Below, one piece after another: positions 1 to 9,299 of a DNA stretch of 64,000 bases (position 1 is the stretch's first letter; each line of letters starts with the position of its first letter). The notes under the pieces are model-generated. The model was not told where the DNA came from. It was given only the letters and a program-made list of their open reading frames with translations, and did not search any database. The stretch is from contig JADGEJ010000012.1 of the NCBI GenBank assembly GCA_016744435.1, positions 30,222-94,221 of the forward strand, in the 5' to 3' direction. This DNA comes from Lentibacter sp. GTDB taxonomy: Bacteria > Pseudomonadota > Alphaproteobacteria > Rhodobacterales > Rhodobacteraceae. The translations under genes and the position numbers were made by a program.

Positions 1-2022
1 TTCGCGCAACAACTGGCCAAACGAGCGCAGCCTGTCTTCTCGCGATGTGTCGGCGTGCTCAGTGCTGTTGAGTTTCGACATCAACTGAGGACGCGAGAAA
101 GCTTCTTGGCCTTCTACAAAGGCCATGTACGAGGCCGCAGCTTCAAGCACTTCGCCCAAGTTATAGGCGCCGACATCATCAATATAATCTGCAAATTCAG
201 CATCTTGCGCTGGCTTCACAATCGTTGGTGTAGAGGCGGCACGCACCCGGCGCGGCTGCACGGGGGCTTCGGGCTTTGGTGTGTCGATCCGTTGCTCAGC
301 GACAAGCTTGAGCGGTGCGACAGGCCGAGCCGTGTGCGCTTTTGCAGCGGGGCGGCGGGGGCGCACAACTGTTTCAAGATCGTCGCGATAGACTTCGGTG
401 TCGCGTCCGTCGGCACCAAGATCACCGCCAACACCGCGCTCTGCTTCGGTTGCTGCTACGGCAGCGCGCAGATGTGCGATGGCATTGCGACGGCCTTTGC
501 CTGTTTCTTCCTGAAGCTGGCTGTTGGTCTCTTGCAGGATGCGGCCCATTTGGGCGTCGGTGTTGTCTGAGAGGCGGGCACTGCGTGGCTCGGCTTCGCC
601 GCCGTCATTGAACAGATTTCCGGCAGTGTCCTCACCGAGGTCAGTTTCAACTTCAACTTCAACTTCGATTTCGGCGACATCGTGCGCGGCTTCTTCGATA
701 GGTTCGGCTTCGACCTCCTCCGCCGCATCAAAGGCTTGGCCTAACTCGGCTTCCACTTCGGCAAGCTCGCGTAGAAGCTCGGCTTCGGCCTGTTCAGAGA
801 GAGAAGTTTCGCTTTCGGCGACTGTTTCACCAGCCTGATCTTCTTCTTCCTCTTCTTCGAGGTAACCATCGGCGATCGCAGCTTCAAAATCGGCCTTCTT
901 CATTTTGATGACGCGGGCACGCAGCGGGTTCGCCGCTGGGGCTGCCTCCGGGCTTACCTGCTGAGCTTCCTGCAGGCTGACCTGTGCTGAGCTTGCGGCG
1001 GCGTTATCGCCCTCATCTTCAAAATCATCAGTGTCGGAAGAGGCGTCTTCTGCGCGCATTTCGTTCAAAAGTGCGGTAATGCTATCTTCATCTTCGTCGT
1101 CATCAGAAATGCTGATCTCGGCTGCCTCTTGAAGTGCCTCAGGAGCACTGTCCAAAAGCGCGCTGGCATTGCCTTGTGTCGCCAAGAAAGGCTCGGTTGC
1201 ATCGTCGTCTTGAAGCAGGAGCTCACTTGCGTGCTGGTCTTCAGAGAAATCGCTCGTGTTTTCTGTCTTTGACACAACGTCACGGATGCGTTGCAGTTTG
1301 GCTGCGACACTTTCCGGGTCGTGCTGGCGAGTTGTTGGCTCTGAAACGGCTGGCTCTTCTGGTGCAATCTCGGGTGCAGTATCAGGCGTGATTGTGTCTG
1401 ATGTTGCGGCGACGCTTTCGGCGACGAGGGCAGAGAGGCTGCTCAGGTCGGGCTCGCTGACTGTTTCAGCGACGGGTGCCGCAGGAACAGGTGAGTCAGG
1501 AATGGGTGATGCCGAAGCCGGCACTGGTGAAGCCGGGACGGGAGTATCCGGCACAGGTGACGCGGGAACGGGCGAGGCCGGGACCGGCGAGGCCTCGGCT
1601 TCGATTTGAGCGGGAGTTGAAGCAACGGGGGCCTCAGACACAGATTCTACTACGGCTTCAACCACAGCTTCGGTCTGAGCCTCAACGGGTGCAACAAATG
1701 TTTGCTCGGCTGGTTCGGCAACGCGTGCAGCCGCGGCGGCTTTCGCAGCGACCGGCAATATAGAGTCAGGATCGGCGCGCAGCACATAGGTGTTGTCCTC
1801 TCGGTGAGCCGCAACTCGGCGAGAGATTTCGCGCTCTGCAATGCGTGCCAACATCTCGGCATCCGGCGTCGGAGGCTCGGCCCCGAAGTAGCGGTCATCT
1901 GCCGCAAGGTCGCGGAAATACTCTGAAATGGCTTTCATCGTGCCAAAAGAATCGTCAAATCCCTCTAACGTGCACGAGAAGGTGCCGTAGGAGACTGTAA
2001 GGATCTTATTGTTGTTAACCAT
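1..2022 (-). CDS. Large Pro/acid-rich conserved protein, amino-terminal part (runs off left edge)
   Basis: The frame opens with ATG at 2022 and stays open for 674 codons to the window edge, so the carboxyl end is missing. The first 50 residues (start MVNNNKILTVSYGTFSCTLE) form a conserved head that I associate with Rhodobacterales proteins of unknown function, sometimes labelled chemotaxis protein CheA without support. A low-complexity stretch of SPVPA-type repeats lies at about 1450-1600, and a very acidic stretch with alternating Val-Glu at about 620-870. The last visible residues (SREDRLRSFGQLLRE) look like a folded tail. No histidine-kinase motifs are visible. It is probably a cytoplasmic, partly disordered protein; its function is unknown. 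It is divergent from the thiamine diphosphokinase gene. Confidence 0.75.
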   Translation of the reverse strand, partial: MVNNNKILTVSYGTFSCTLEGFDDSFGTMKAISEYFRDLAADDRYFGAEPPTPDAEMLARIAEREISRRVAAHREDNTYVLRADPDSILPVAAKAAAAARVAEPAEQTFVAPVEAQTEAVVEAVVESVSEAPVASTPAQIEAEASPVPASPVPASPVPDTPVPASPVPASASPIPDSPVPAAPVAETVSEPDLSSLSALVAESVAATSDTITPDTAPEIAPEEPAVSEPTTRQHDPESVAAKLQRIRDVVSKTENTSDFSEDQHASELLLQDDDATEPFLATQGNASALLDSAPEALQEAAEISISDDDEDEDSITALLNEMRAEDASSDTDDFEDEGDNAAASSAQVSLQEAQQVSPEAAPAANPLRARVIKMKKADFEAAIADGYLEEEEEEDQAGETVAESETSLSEQAEAELLRELAEVEAELGQAFDAAEEVEAEPIEEAAHDVAEIEVEVEVETDLGEDTAGNLFNDGGEAEPRSARLSDNTDAQMGRILQETNSQLQEETGKGRRNAIAHLRAAVAATEAERGVGGDLGADGRDTEVYRDDLETVVRPRRPAAKAHTARPVAPLKLVAEQRIDTPKPEAPVQPRRVRAASTPTIVKPAQDAEFADYIDDVGAYNLGEVLEAAASYMAFVEGQEAFSRPQLMSKLNSTEHADTSREDRLRSFGQLLRE

Positions 2023-2163
2023 GTTATTGCTCGCCACAGAATTTTTTATGTTGCCATAGTTAATGCAGGCTCAGATGGTCGAAAGCTGACCGAATCTAAG
2101 AAGTTTAGCGTATCATTTGGTGTCAACAATGTGTTTCGTTTCCTGAATTAGGGTAAAAGCGCC

Positions 2164-2856
2164 ATGAATCCATCCATTGTTCACGCATTAGAACCAGTTT
2201 TGCTCGTCGGCGGCGGAAAGCACCGGAAGAAGGGCTTTGCGCGTGCAAAGGTGTTTACCAAGAAAACCGTTGCGGCCGATGGTGGAGCTGATTGGCTTGT
2301 TAAGCATAATATCACGCCTGACATGGTTATTGGAGATTTTGATTCAATCTCCTCGAAGGTTCGCTCCAAGTTAAGCCCAACTCGTGCAATCTTGGTTAAC
2401 GAGCAAGATACCACCGATTTCGAGAAATGCTTGAGCCGGATTGAGGCACCTTTGGTGATCGGAGTTGGCTTTGTTGGAGGGCGGGTTGACCACCAGTTGG
2501 CGAGCTATCATGGCCTCATGCGTGCGCCAGACAGGCGCTGTATCTTGGTGGGTCCGAGGGACATTACCTTTCTTGCGCCCCCTGAGCTTTCGCTTGATCT
2601 GGCAAGGGGCAGTTTGTTTTCACTCTTCCCGATGGGGGAGATGCGGGCGCGCTCAGCGGGGCTTCGCTGGCCAGTTGATGACGTGATGTTCGCACCGGGG
2701 CAGGCCATTGGGACCTCAAACGAAGTGCTCGGGCCTGTCAGCCTGAGCTGCTCCAAACCCGAGATGCTGGTCATTGTGCCGTTGGCTGCGCTGGAGGCTG
2801 TTGTGAAAGGGCTTCTTGACGCTGACGCAGGATGGCCCGCTCATAGAGTAGAATAA
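2164..2856 (+). CDS. thiN: Thiamine diphosphokinase
   Basis: Transfers pyrophosphate from ATP to thiamine to give thiamine diphosphate, a cytoplasmic salvage step. Of 230 residues, the diagnostic motifs are GDFDS at 57-61, the QDTTDFEKCL block at 81-90 and GGRVDH at 105-110, in the order and spacing of the family. The ATG at 2164 follows a 140-base leader with no recognisable TPP riboswitch. The 3' end overlaps the convergent DMT transporter gene by 86 bases. Length is normal for the family. Confidence 0.92.
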   Translation: MNPSIVHALEPVLLVGGGKHRKKGFARAKVFTKKTVAADGGADWLVKHNITPDMVIGDFDSISSKVRSKLSPTRAILVNEQDTTDFEKCLSRIEAPLVIGVGFVGGRVDHQLASYHGLMRAPDRRCILVGPRDITFLAPPELSLDLARGSLFSLFPMGEMRARSAGLRWPVDDVMFAPGQAIGTSNEVLGPVSLSCSKPEMLVIVPLAALEAVVKGLLDADAGWPAHRVE

Positions 2857-3712
2857 CCAGCCCCGCACCGATGCTGACCGCCATGCCGAGCATGGCAAGC
2901 GCGTTGGGCCAATCGTGAAAGATCAGCAGGCCAATGATGGCGGCGATAGGGATCTCGACATATTGGATTGGAGTGACTGTGCTGGAAGGCGCATAGCGCA
3001 ACGACCATGTCATCAGCAGGTGCGCCAAAGTGCCTAAGGCACCAACGCCAACAAGCAAGAACCACTCAAACCCCGTTGGGTGGGGCCATTCCAGCGCAGG
3101 AAGGGGCAAGACTTGCCCTAGGGCGATAACCGGCAAGAGCAGGGCGACGGCCATAAGGCCCGAAGTAAACTGCAGGCCTATCGGGTCGGTCTCGTGGGCG
3201 ATGCGGCGGGTGATCAGGATGAACACAGAGAAGTTTAGCGCAACCAGCAAAGGCAGGAAGGCGGGCCAGCCAACGCTGACAAAGCTTGGCTGCGCGACCA
3301 TGAGCGTGCCGACAAAGCCGATGATGCAGGCGATGATGCGCACAGGCCCGACAGCCTCACCGAGCCAAAGCCAGCCCAACAGCAGTGTGAAGAACGGCAA
3401 GACGAAGACAATGGCAACCGCGTCAGCCAGCGGAATGTATTTGAGCGCGGTAAACATTAGGCCAATGCCGATGATGTGCAGCACGGTGCGCAGCAAGCAG
3501 AACCAGGCTGCGCTAGGCGACAGCCGCCACGGCCGTAGAGACAAAACAATAAAGGGGGTGAGCAGAACCACCTGCACCAAAAAGCGCAGAAACAACATTG
3601 GCCCAAGCCCGATAGACTGACCTATCAGTTTTGCGAAGGCATCACCCATGGGGGCAATGACGCAAAAGCCCAGCATAAGGGCGATGCCAAGGAGGGGACG
3701 ATCAGTGCTCAT
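2771..3712 (-). CDS. DMT-superfamily (EamA) transporter 1
   Basis: Inner-membrane protein of 313 residues with about ten hydrophobic segments arranged as two EamA repeats. The first begins near GIALMLGFCVIAPMGDAFAK and the second near residue 150. Members export small metabolites or amino acids; the substrate cannot be read from sequence. The tail (residues about 295-313) is Gln/Pro-rich and is encoded on the opposite strand of the thiN 3' end, an 86-base tail-to-tail overlap. It is a paralogue of the next gene, on the same strand about 80 bases upstream; the two may be co-transcribed. Confidence 0.88.
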   Translation of the reverse strand: MSTDRPLLGIALMLGFCVIAPMGDAFAKLIGQSIGLGPMLFLRFLVQVVLLTPFIVLSLRPWRLSPSAAWFCLLRTVLHIIGIGLMFTALKYIPLADAVAIVFVLPFFTLLLGWLWLGEAVGPVRIIACIIGFVGTLMVAQPSFVSVGWPAFLPLLVALNFSVFILITRRIAHETDPIGLQFTSGLMAVALLLPVIALGQVLPLPALEWPHPTGFEWFLLVGVGALGTLAHLLMTWSLRYAPSSTVTPIQYVEIPIAAIIGLLIFHDWPNALAMLGMAVSIGAGLVILLYERAILRQRQEALSQQPPAQPTAQ

Positions 3713-3790
3713 TAAGGGAGGCTATCGCCGGATATTGTGATTGGCAATTGGGTTGTTCCACCTGCGCGGAAATATTCCTAGGGTTGAAAT

Positions 3791-4714
3791 TCAGGGTGTG
3801 TGGAATGGCTTGAGTTGCTGTGAGGCAAGGCGCTCAAGCTTGCGCTCGCGGGTGAACACATAAAGTCCAGAACCAACGATGATCGCGATGCCGACGAGCG
3901 TCAGCCCGTCGGGAACATCGGAAAAGATAAAGTACCCAAGGGCGCTGGCCGAGACGATCTCAAGGTATTGCAGCGGGGCGATAGTGGCTGCGGGGGCAAA
4001 CTTGAGCGCAAGGCTGATGCAGAGGTGCGCGAGAGTTGAAACGACGCCGACGCCGAGTAGGGTGTATACAGCGAGGCCTTGTGGCAAGGTCGGATCAAGA
4101 GCGGGATGGCCTGTGCCCTCAAAGGCTGCAAGCAGTGGCAAGATCAGAACGCAGGCAGCGGTGGCCGTGTAGGCTTGCAGGGTGATAGGGCTCATCTGCA
4201 TGGCCATGCGGCGTGTCATAACCATATAGAGCGCGAAGCAAAGCGCTGTGCCAAGCGGGTAGAGAGCAACAAGTCCAAGCTCGGAAAAGCTCGGCTGGAT
4301 CACAAGCAGCGCACCAATGAAGCCGACGCCACAGGCGATGAGGCGACGCGGGCCGACGGCTTCTCCCAAAAATATCCCGCCCATCAGTGTGAGAATGAAG
4401 GGCTCGACAAAGAAAATAGCAATTGCGTTGGCGAGTGGCATGTCGCGTAAAGCGGCAAAGAACAGCCCAGTTGCAGCCATGATCAGGAAGCCACGTATGA
4501 GGTGCAGGCCGATTTCGCGAAGGCCCGGTAGGTGGGCGCGTTTGAGTATTAGAGCGAGAGGCAACAGGAGCAGAAGTTGGATACCAAAGCGAAAGCCCAG
4601 GATCTCCATCACCGGGATATTGTCTGGCGTGGCTTTGGCGCAGGCGTCCATGATGGGAGCGATGAGTGCGAAGGCCACCATGAAGGCGATGCCAAGTGTC
4701 GTCCGGTTTTGCAT
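3791..4714 (-). CDS. DMT-superfamily (EamA) transporter 2
   Basis: 307-residue membrane protein with ten predicted helices in two EamA repeats. It resembles transporter 1 in head (IAFMVAFALIAPIMDACAKA) and in the FLGEAVGPRRLIACGVGF segment, where transporter 1 has WLGEAVGPVRIIACIIGF. That points to tandem duplication followed by divergence. Substrate unknown; such pairs are commonly annotated as drug/metabolite exporters. The ATG at 4714 gives the expected amino terminus just before the first helix. Confidence 0.88.
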   Translation of the reverse strand: MQNRTTLGIAFMVAFALIAPIMDACAKATPDNIPVMEILGFRFGIQLLLLLPLALILKRAHLPGLREIGLHLIRGFLIMAATGLFFAALRDMPLANAIAIFFVEPFILTLMGGIFLGEAVGPRRLIACGVGFIGALLVIQPSFSELGLVALYPLGTALCFALYMVMTRRMAMQMSPITLQAYTATAACVLILPLLAAFEGTGHPALDPTLPQGLAVYTLLGVGVVSTLAHLCISLALKFAPAATIAPLQYLEIVSASALGYFIFSDVPDGLTLVGIAIIVGSGLYVFTRERKLERLASQQLKPFHTP

Positions 4715-4815
4715 GGTGAGCCTGTTCTCGTGAAGTTGCTTTACGTTAGAAGTGGTCAGCCCTGACGCAAAGCACTATCGTTTCGCCTTGGGGCTTAGAG
4801 TGCGTGCCGCGGCTC

Positions 4816-6192
4816 TCAGCAGTTGGGCACATTGACGGCGAGGCCGCCCAGGGAAGTTTCTTTATACTTCTCGCTCATGTCTTGCCCTGTCTGACGCATG
4901 GTTTCGATACAGGCATCTAGCGGCACAAGGTGTGTGCCGTCGCCTCTGAGCGCGAGAGAGGCGGCGGATACGGCCTTGATCGCACCAAGCCCGTTACGCT
5001 CAATACACGGCACTTGCACGAGGCCTTTGACGGGGTCGCACGTCATCCCGAGGTGGTGTTCCAAAGCGATCTCAGCAGCGTTCTCAACCTGCTCTGGGGT
5101 GCCGCCCATGACAGCGCAAAGCCCAGCGGCGGCCATGGCGGCGGCAGAGCCAACCTCTGCTTGGCAGCCTGCTTCGGCACCAGAGATGCTCGCGTTGAAC
5201 TTGACTAACCCGCCGATGGCGGCGGCGGTGAGCAGGAAGTCTTCCACCTTCGTTTCTGTTGCGCCGGGCACGTGATCAAGCCAGTAGCGGATCACGGCGG
5301 GCATAACGCCCGCAGCACCGTTGGTGGGCGCTGTCACAACTTGGCCGCCTGCCGCGTTCTCCTCGTTGACCGCCATAGCGTAGGTGCTCATCCAGTCGTT
5401 GATGGTGTGCGGTGCGCTAAGGTTCATCCCGCGTTCCGCCAGCAGGGCGTCATAAATGCCTTTGGCGCGGCGCTTGACGTAAAGCCCGCCAGGCAGCTCT
5501 CCTTCAGTGTGCAGCCCGCGTTCGATACAGTCGTTCATCACTTGCCAGAGACGGGCGGAGCCTGTGCGCAGGTTGTCGTGCCCAACGCGCGCGACCTCGT
5601 TGGCGCGCTTCATGCTGGCGATGTTCATGCCCGAGGTCTTGGCCATTTGCAGCATCTCGGCAGCTGATTTGAACGGATAGGGGATCGGCGCGCCGTCATC
5701 ATCGGTCGCTTTGCCTTGGGCAAGCTCGGCTTCTGTGAGCACGAAGCCGCCGCCGATTGAGTAATATGTCTCGCTAAGGGTCACGTCGCCCTGCGCGTCA
5801 GTTGCCATCAGCACCATGCCGTTGGCGTGGCCCTCAAGGGCAGGGCCAAAGTCAAACACAAGGTCGTCCTTGGGGCGAAAGGCGAGCGGGGGCAAGTTTG
5901 GCGGGGTGACTGTGCCTGTCTTGCGGATCGCGCTCAGCACGGCTTCCGCTTTCTCGTGCTCGTAAGTGTCGGGCAAAAAGCCTGCGAGGCCCAGTATAGT
6001 GGCGCGGTCTGTTGCGTGGCCAACACCCGTGAAAGCGAGCGAGCCGTGCAGCGAGGCTTTCAGCCCGTGAAACTCAAATGGTGAGGCGCGCATCGCGTCG
6101 AGAAAACGCGCCGCGGCAACCATTGGCCCCATGGTGTGGGACGACGAGGGGCCAACGCCCACTTTGAACATATCAAAAACCGACAGAAACAT
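4816..6192 (-). CDS. sdaA: L-serine ammonia-lyase, single-chain iron-sulfur type
   Basis: Deaminates L-serine to pyruvate and ammonia with a [4Fe-4S] cluster. The protein has 458 residues: a beta domain with [13 protein letters not shown] at 15-27, then the catalytic alpha domain. Three cluster-type cysteines are at 343 (EAGCQAE), 385 (GMTCDPVKG) and 396 (QVPCIERN). The protein ends in Asn-Cys; in the Legionella type-2 enzyme the carboxyl-terminal cysteine is reported to fill the fourth cluster site, and this protein has the same ending. The start ATG overlaps the stop of the upstream GST gene in a TAATG junction, so translation is probably coupled. Confidence 0.95.
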   Translation of the reverse strand: MFLSVFDMFKVGVGPSSSHTMGPMVAAARFLDAMRASPFEFHGLKASLHGSLAFTGVGHATDRATILGLAGFLPDTYEHEKAEAVLSAIRKTGTVTPPNLPPLAFRPKDDLVFDFGPALEGHANGMVLMATDAQGDVTLSETYYSIGGGFVLTEAELAQGKATDDDGAPIPYPFKSAAEMLQMAKTSGMNIASMKRANEVARVGHDNLRTGSARLWQVMNDCIERGLHTEGELPGGLYVKRRAKGIYDALLAERGMNLSAPHTINDWMSTYAMAVNEENAAGGQVVTAPTNGAAGVMPAVIRYWLDHVPGATETKVEDFLLTAAAIGGLVKFNASISGAEAGCQAEVGSAAAMAAAGLCAVMGGTPEQVENAAEIALEHHLGMTCDPVKGLVQVPCIERNGLGAIKAVSAASLALRGDGTHLVPLDACIETMRQTGQDMSEKYKETSLGGLAVNVPNC

Positions 6193-6890
6193 TAGGTCGC
6201 TGATCCTTCTGGAGGGGTGGCATAACGAGGGGTGGTAAACGGTTTGCGGCCAAGGCCTTCGGCGATCGTAGCGGCTTGAGTGCAGGCGCGGGCTTCGATC
6301 TGAGACGCTAGAGTGTGCAAATGCGGCGTGTTAGCAAGGGCAAACCACCGTGACCCAGACGCAGGATAGAGCGCCATCCAGCGCAGTAGCGTGACCACGT
6401 AGAAATCAAGGATACTCACAGTTGCTGAGCCAAACCAGCTGTGGCGCTCAGCGGCAAGCGTATCAAGCTTCGCAAGATGGGCCGTCAAGCTGGCCTGAAG
6501 GCCTTTGCGCAGCGCTGTGCAATTTGCCAGGTCTGGGCCGATGTATTTGTCGGGGTAAAACATCATCCGCAGTTCGGTGTGCAGGGTGTTTGACACAAAG
6601 AACAGCCACTTGAGAAAGTCACCGCGCGTAGGGCTTGAGGGCGCTGGGGCCAGTGCTCCGTGGGTGTCTGCGAGCCAGATCAGGATTGCCCCAGTCTCAA
6701 AAATGGACCCATTCGGCGTTTCAAGCGTTGGGATCAGCCCGTTAGGGTTGATCGCGAGGTAGCTAGGCGCAGCTTGGGCCTTGGCCGCCCTGTCAACCAG
6801 AACGGTTTCATAGGGCACGCCGAGTTCTTCCAGCGTGAGCCGGATGATCAGCGAGGCGTTGTCGGGGGCGTAGTGTAGGCGGTATGTCAT
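6192..6890 (-). CDS. Glutathione S-transferase family protein
   Basis: 232 residues. It has an amino-terminal thioredoxin-like domain with the cis-Pro/Gly segment NPNGLIPTLETPNGSIFET that binds glutathione, then an all-helical carboxyl domain. I start it at ATG 6890 (MTYRLHYAPDNAS); an upstream ATG at 6968 would add 26 residues unlike any GST amino terminus. Its stop overlaps the sdaA start by one base (TAATG). The role is probably detoxification or thiol chemistry; linkage to serine deamination suggests co-regulation but not a known shared pathway. Confidence 0.85.
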   Translation of the reverse strand: MTYRLHYAPDNASLIIRLTLEELGVPYETVLVDRAAKAQAAPSYLAINPNGLIPTLETPNGSIFETGAILIWLADTHGALAPAPSSPTRGDFLKWLFFVSNTLHTELRMMFYPDKYIGPDLANCTALRKGLQASLTAHLAKLDTLAAERHSWFGSATVSILDFYVVTLLRWMALYPASGSRWFALANTPHLHTLASQIEARACTQAATIAEGLGRKPFTTPRYATPPEGSAT

Positions 6891-7076
6891 GACGCTATTA
6901 TTAGAGTGTATGAATAGTTTTGCAGCCTCTAAATGCGACACTAGGAATGGCTCGGGCGTAGTTTTCACAGCCTCTGTATTGCCGCCTTTACATCACTGGT
7001 TCCAAAACGGCTTGAACTTACTGAGGGCCCCATGCAAAATGTTTGTGAGGCATATTTCCAGCAAAGGGTTTTTCTG

Positions 7077-7643
7077 ATGAAGGCATTCGTAGGGTTGGTT
7101 TTTTTTGGTGTTTTAGCGGCGCTTCCGGTTGGTGCAGAAACCAGCGGTGAGGGGCTGACGCAAAGAGATATTGAGCGCATCAAAGCAGACCCGCCGCGCG
7201 CCAAGCGATCATATATGAGCTATGCGCTTGAGCTTGAGCCAAGTGGCGTGATCGGTGGCCAAACCCTTGAAATGGAACGCGCACGCGGGCAGGCTAGGTG
7301 GCGTGCGCAGTTTTACCAAGAGGCCTTTTCTTATGACACGGATGCTGATGGCAAGGTCTCTCTGCTTGAGGCCAAAGCAGCTGCCGCGCGTGCCGCATCG
7401 GGAGATACTTCGCGCTTAAGGGCGACTGAACTGTTGAAGCAGGCCGATGCCAATGAAGATGGTATTGTAGAGTTTTCCGAGGTGCATACCTTTGCTGTGA
7501 AGAGTTTACGTGAAAACAATTCAAATTCGCGCAGTATTGTCCGTATTGGGAAACTTCTGAGTATGGATATGAACAGCGATGGCAAAACGGAGTTGAGTGA
7601 GATCATCGGTTTCATCGACAAAATTGCCGCCAGTGACGACTAG
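7077..7643 (+). CDS. Exported EF-hand protein A
   Basis: 188 residues starting MKAFVGLVFFGVLAALPVGA, a clear Sec signal peptide; an earlier ATG at 7032 would bury that signal, so I reject it. Three EF-hand loops are visible: DTDADGKVSLLE, DANEDGIVEFSE and DMNSDGKTELSE, with acidic residues at the expected 1, 3, 5 and 12 positions. It is likely a periplasmic calcium-binding protein. It heads a run of three such genes before rpiA and is the most divergent of the three. It is divergent from the GST gene with about 190 bases between starts. Confidence 0.85.
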   Translation: MKAFVGLVFFGVLAALPVGAETSGEGLTQRDIERIKADPPRAKRSYMSYALELEPSGVIGGQTLEMERARGQARWRAQFYQEAFSYDTDADGKVSLLEAKAAAARAASGDTSRLRATELLKQADANEDGIVEFSEVHTFAVKSLRENNSNSRSIVRIGKLLSMDMNSDGKTELSEIIGFIDKIAASDD

Positions 7644-7784
7644 CGCGGTTCAGAACCCAAAACGACGGGCGAGGGGCGGAGAACGAACGGCAACTATGCT
7701 GATCGCCTCTTTAAGATGCACTAAGATGCACTGAGGTTGCTTAAGTTCTCGGTGTGCTATTTCAAACTTCTAGGAGCGTTTTCG

Positions 7785-8426
7785 GTGAGGAAACTTATTT
7801 TGGCGGTTCTTATGGCGTCGGTGCCCGTTGTGGGGAGTTCTGATGTGACCTTCGCGCCTTCACTGATTGCTCGTTCGGAAAAAAACCAGCTTGACCGCTT
7901 GAAAACGCTGCTCGCCAGTAACCCGGCCCAAAGCAAACACCAATATGTGCGGGCTCTTATGATGCTTTCGAGAGATGGCTTCCTAACGCAAGACATGATC
8001 AAACTGGCTGCGGAACGGCAGCTAGCGCAAAGGCGCGCTGGACTTTTGTATGCAGTTTACCAGAATGATCTGGATGGCGACGGCATTGTCACGCTTCAAG
8101 AGTTAGAAACGCAGAACAAGGCTGTCCAAAAGAACCGCCGCAATGTTGATGAGGTGATGATCTTTTACAGCTACGACCTCAATGAGGATGATGTGCTGAG
8201 TTTTCATGAGGTGTTGTCTTATGCGAGCAAGGAAAGCAAAGCTAAGAATGGTTTGGCAAAGCGGGCAAATCTGCAGCACAGAATGCTGATGAGTATGGAC
8301 ATGAACGAGGATGGCGTAGTCACTATTCCGGAAGTTTTGGGCTACATTGATGCTGCTGCGAAAGACGCGGAGACGGCCAAGGCCAAGAAGGCGCAGGGCA
8401 TGGTTCCCACAATGGTTGAGGAATAG
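7785..8426 (+). CDS. Exported EF-hand protein B (tandem duplicate)
   Basis: 213 residues. The start is placed at GTG 7785 because a GGAG Shine-Dalgarno lies 8 bases upstream and the position aligns exactly with the ATG of the paralogue at 8592; the first residues form a signal peptide (RKLILAVLMASVPVVGSS). Three calcium loops are visible: DLDGDGIVTLQE, DLNEDDVLSFHE and DMNEDGVVTIPE. It shares its leader, its body (SKHQYVRALMML versus SKRQYVAALMAL) and its 3' flank with protein C, so the two arose by duplication of a whole unit of about 800 bases. Confidence 0.85.
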   Translation: MRKLILAVLMASVPVVGSSDVTFAPSLIARSEKNQLDRLKTLLASNPAQSKHQYVRALMMLSRDGFLTQDMIKLAAERQLAQRRAGLLYAVYQNDLDGDGIVTLQELETQNKAVQKNRRNVDEVMIFYSYDLNEDDVLSFHEVLSYASKESKAKNGLAKRANLQHRMLMSMDMNEDGVVTIPEVLGYIDAAAKDAETAKAKKAQGMVPTMVEE

Positions 8427-8441
8427 CTTTACAGCCGCGCC

Positions 8442-8470
8442 AAAACCCTCTCGCACCTTGCGGCCAAATT
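8442..8470 (+). repeat. 29-base direct repeat, copy 1
   Basis: The 29 bases beginning AAAACCCTCTCGCACC and ending GCGGCCAAATT follow the stop codon of EF-hand gene B. They recur without a mismatch after EF-hand gene C (9234-9262). They mark the 3' boundary of the duplicated unit. Confidence 0.9.
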
Positions 8471-8591
8471 TGTAGCGGCCAAGAGGGCACACCGGATAAA
8501 TGAAAGCACCTGCGCTGTTTTCCCCCTTTAAGCGGCGGCGAGACTGCTTAAGTTGTGTGCGAGGTATTTCAGACATTTAGGAGATTGCTTG

Positions 8592-9218
8592 ATGAAGACT
8601 CTTGTTTTAGCGGCCGCGCTTGTTGTGGCGCCTGTTTTGGCGAATGCGGATGTGACGTTTGCGCCAGCCTCGTTCACTCCTGAAGCCCAGCTTGAGCGGA
8701 TGAAAACACAGCTCACCAAGCGACCGAGCCAAAGCAAGCGCCAATATGTGGCAGCCCTGATGGCGCTCTCAGGCGAAGGCTACGCGACACAAGACATGGT
8801 TGATGCAGCCGCAAAGCGGCAGTTGGCGCAAAGGCGCGCGATGCTTCTGAGCACGGTTTACCAGAATGATCTCGACGGTGACGGCATTGTCACGCGAGAA
8901 GAGATCGAAACGGGGAACAAAGCGGCCCGCATCAACCGTCGCAATGTTGATGCGGTGATGATCCTGTATAGCCACGACCTTGATGAGGACGGCGCGCTGA
9001 GCTTTCATGAGGTGTTGTCATATGCGAGCAAGGAAAGCAAAGCCAAGAATAGCAGGGCAGACCTGCAGCATCAAATGCTGATGGGGATGGATATGAACGC
9101 TGACGGGCAAGTCACCATTCCTGAGGTGATGGGCTACATTGATGCGGCTGTTCAGGAGGCTGAAACAGCGAAGGCCCAAAAGGCGCAGGGCATGGTGCCC
9201 AAGGTTGTTGACGAATAG
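8592..9218 (+). CDS. Exported EF-hand protein C (tandem duplicate)
   Basis: 208 residues beginning MKTLVLAAALVVAPVLANA, a typical signal peptide, after an AGGAG ribosome site. The EF loops are DLDGDGIVTREE, DLDEDGALSFHE and DMNADGQVTIPE. It is highly similar to protein B throughout, including a shared ending in which a KKAQGMVP-like or QKAQGMVP-like segment precedes the last acidic residues. Cellular location is predicted periplasmic. The three genes may buffer or sense calcium; no partner enzyme is encoded beside them. Confidence 0.87.
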   Translation: MKTLVLAAALVVAPVLANADVTFAPASFTPEAQLERMKTQLTKRPSQSKRQYVAALMALSGEGYATQDMVDAAAKRQLAQRRAMLLSTVYQNDLDGDGIVTREEIETGNKAARINRRNVDAVMILYSHDLDEDGALSFHEVLSYASKESKAKNSRADLQHQMLMGMDMNADGQVTIPEVMGYIDAAVQEAETAKAQKAQGMVPKVVDE

Positions 9219-9233
9219 CGGCGCTGCACGCTT

Positions 9234-9262
9234 AAAACCCTCTCGCACCTTGCGGCCAAATT
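9234..9262 (+). repeat. 29-base direct repeat, copy 2
   Basis: Exact second copy of the 29-base sequence at 8442-8470, here between EF-hand gene C and rpiA. The rpiA ATG is 37 bases further on, so this copy now forms part of the rpiA leader. Confidence 0.9.
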
Positions 9263-9299
9263 CCCTATACAGCGGCAGGGGACATTACACGAGGCTGCC

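Noticed and set aside
55..1926. Several plus-strand open frames of 74-171 codons
   Set aside because: They are antisense to the long minus-strand Pro/acid-rich gene, whose biased codons leave the other strand open; none has a motif or ribosome site.
2013..2022. GTTAACCAT resembling a CtrA half-site
   Set aside because: It is the coding start of the first gene, with no second half-site at seven-base spacing.
9250..9271. TTGCGG and TATACA as an rpiA promoter
   Set aside because: Spacing is only 10 bases, too short for a sigma-70 promoter.
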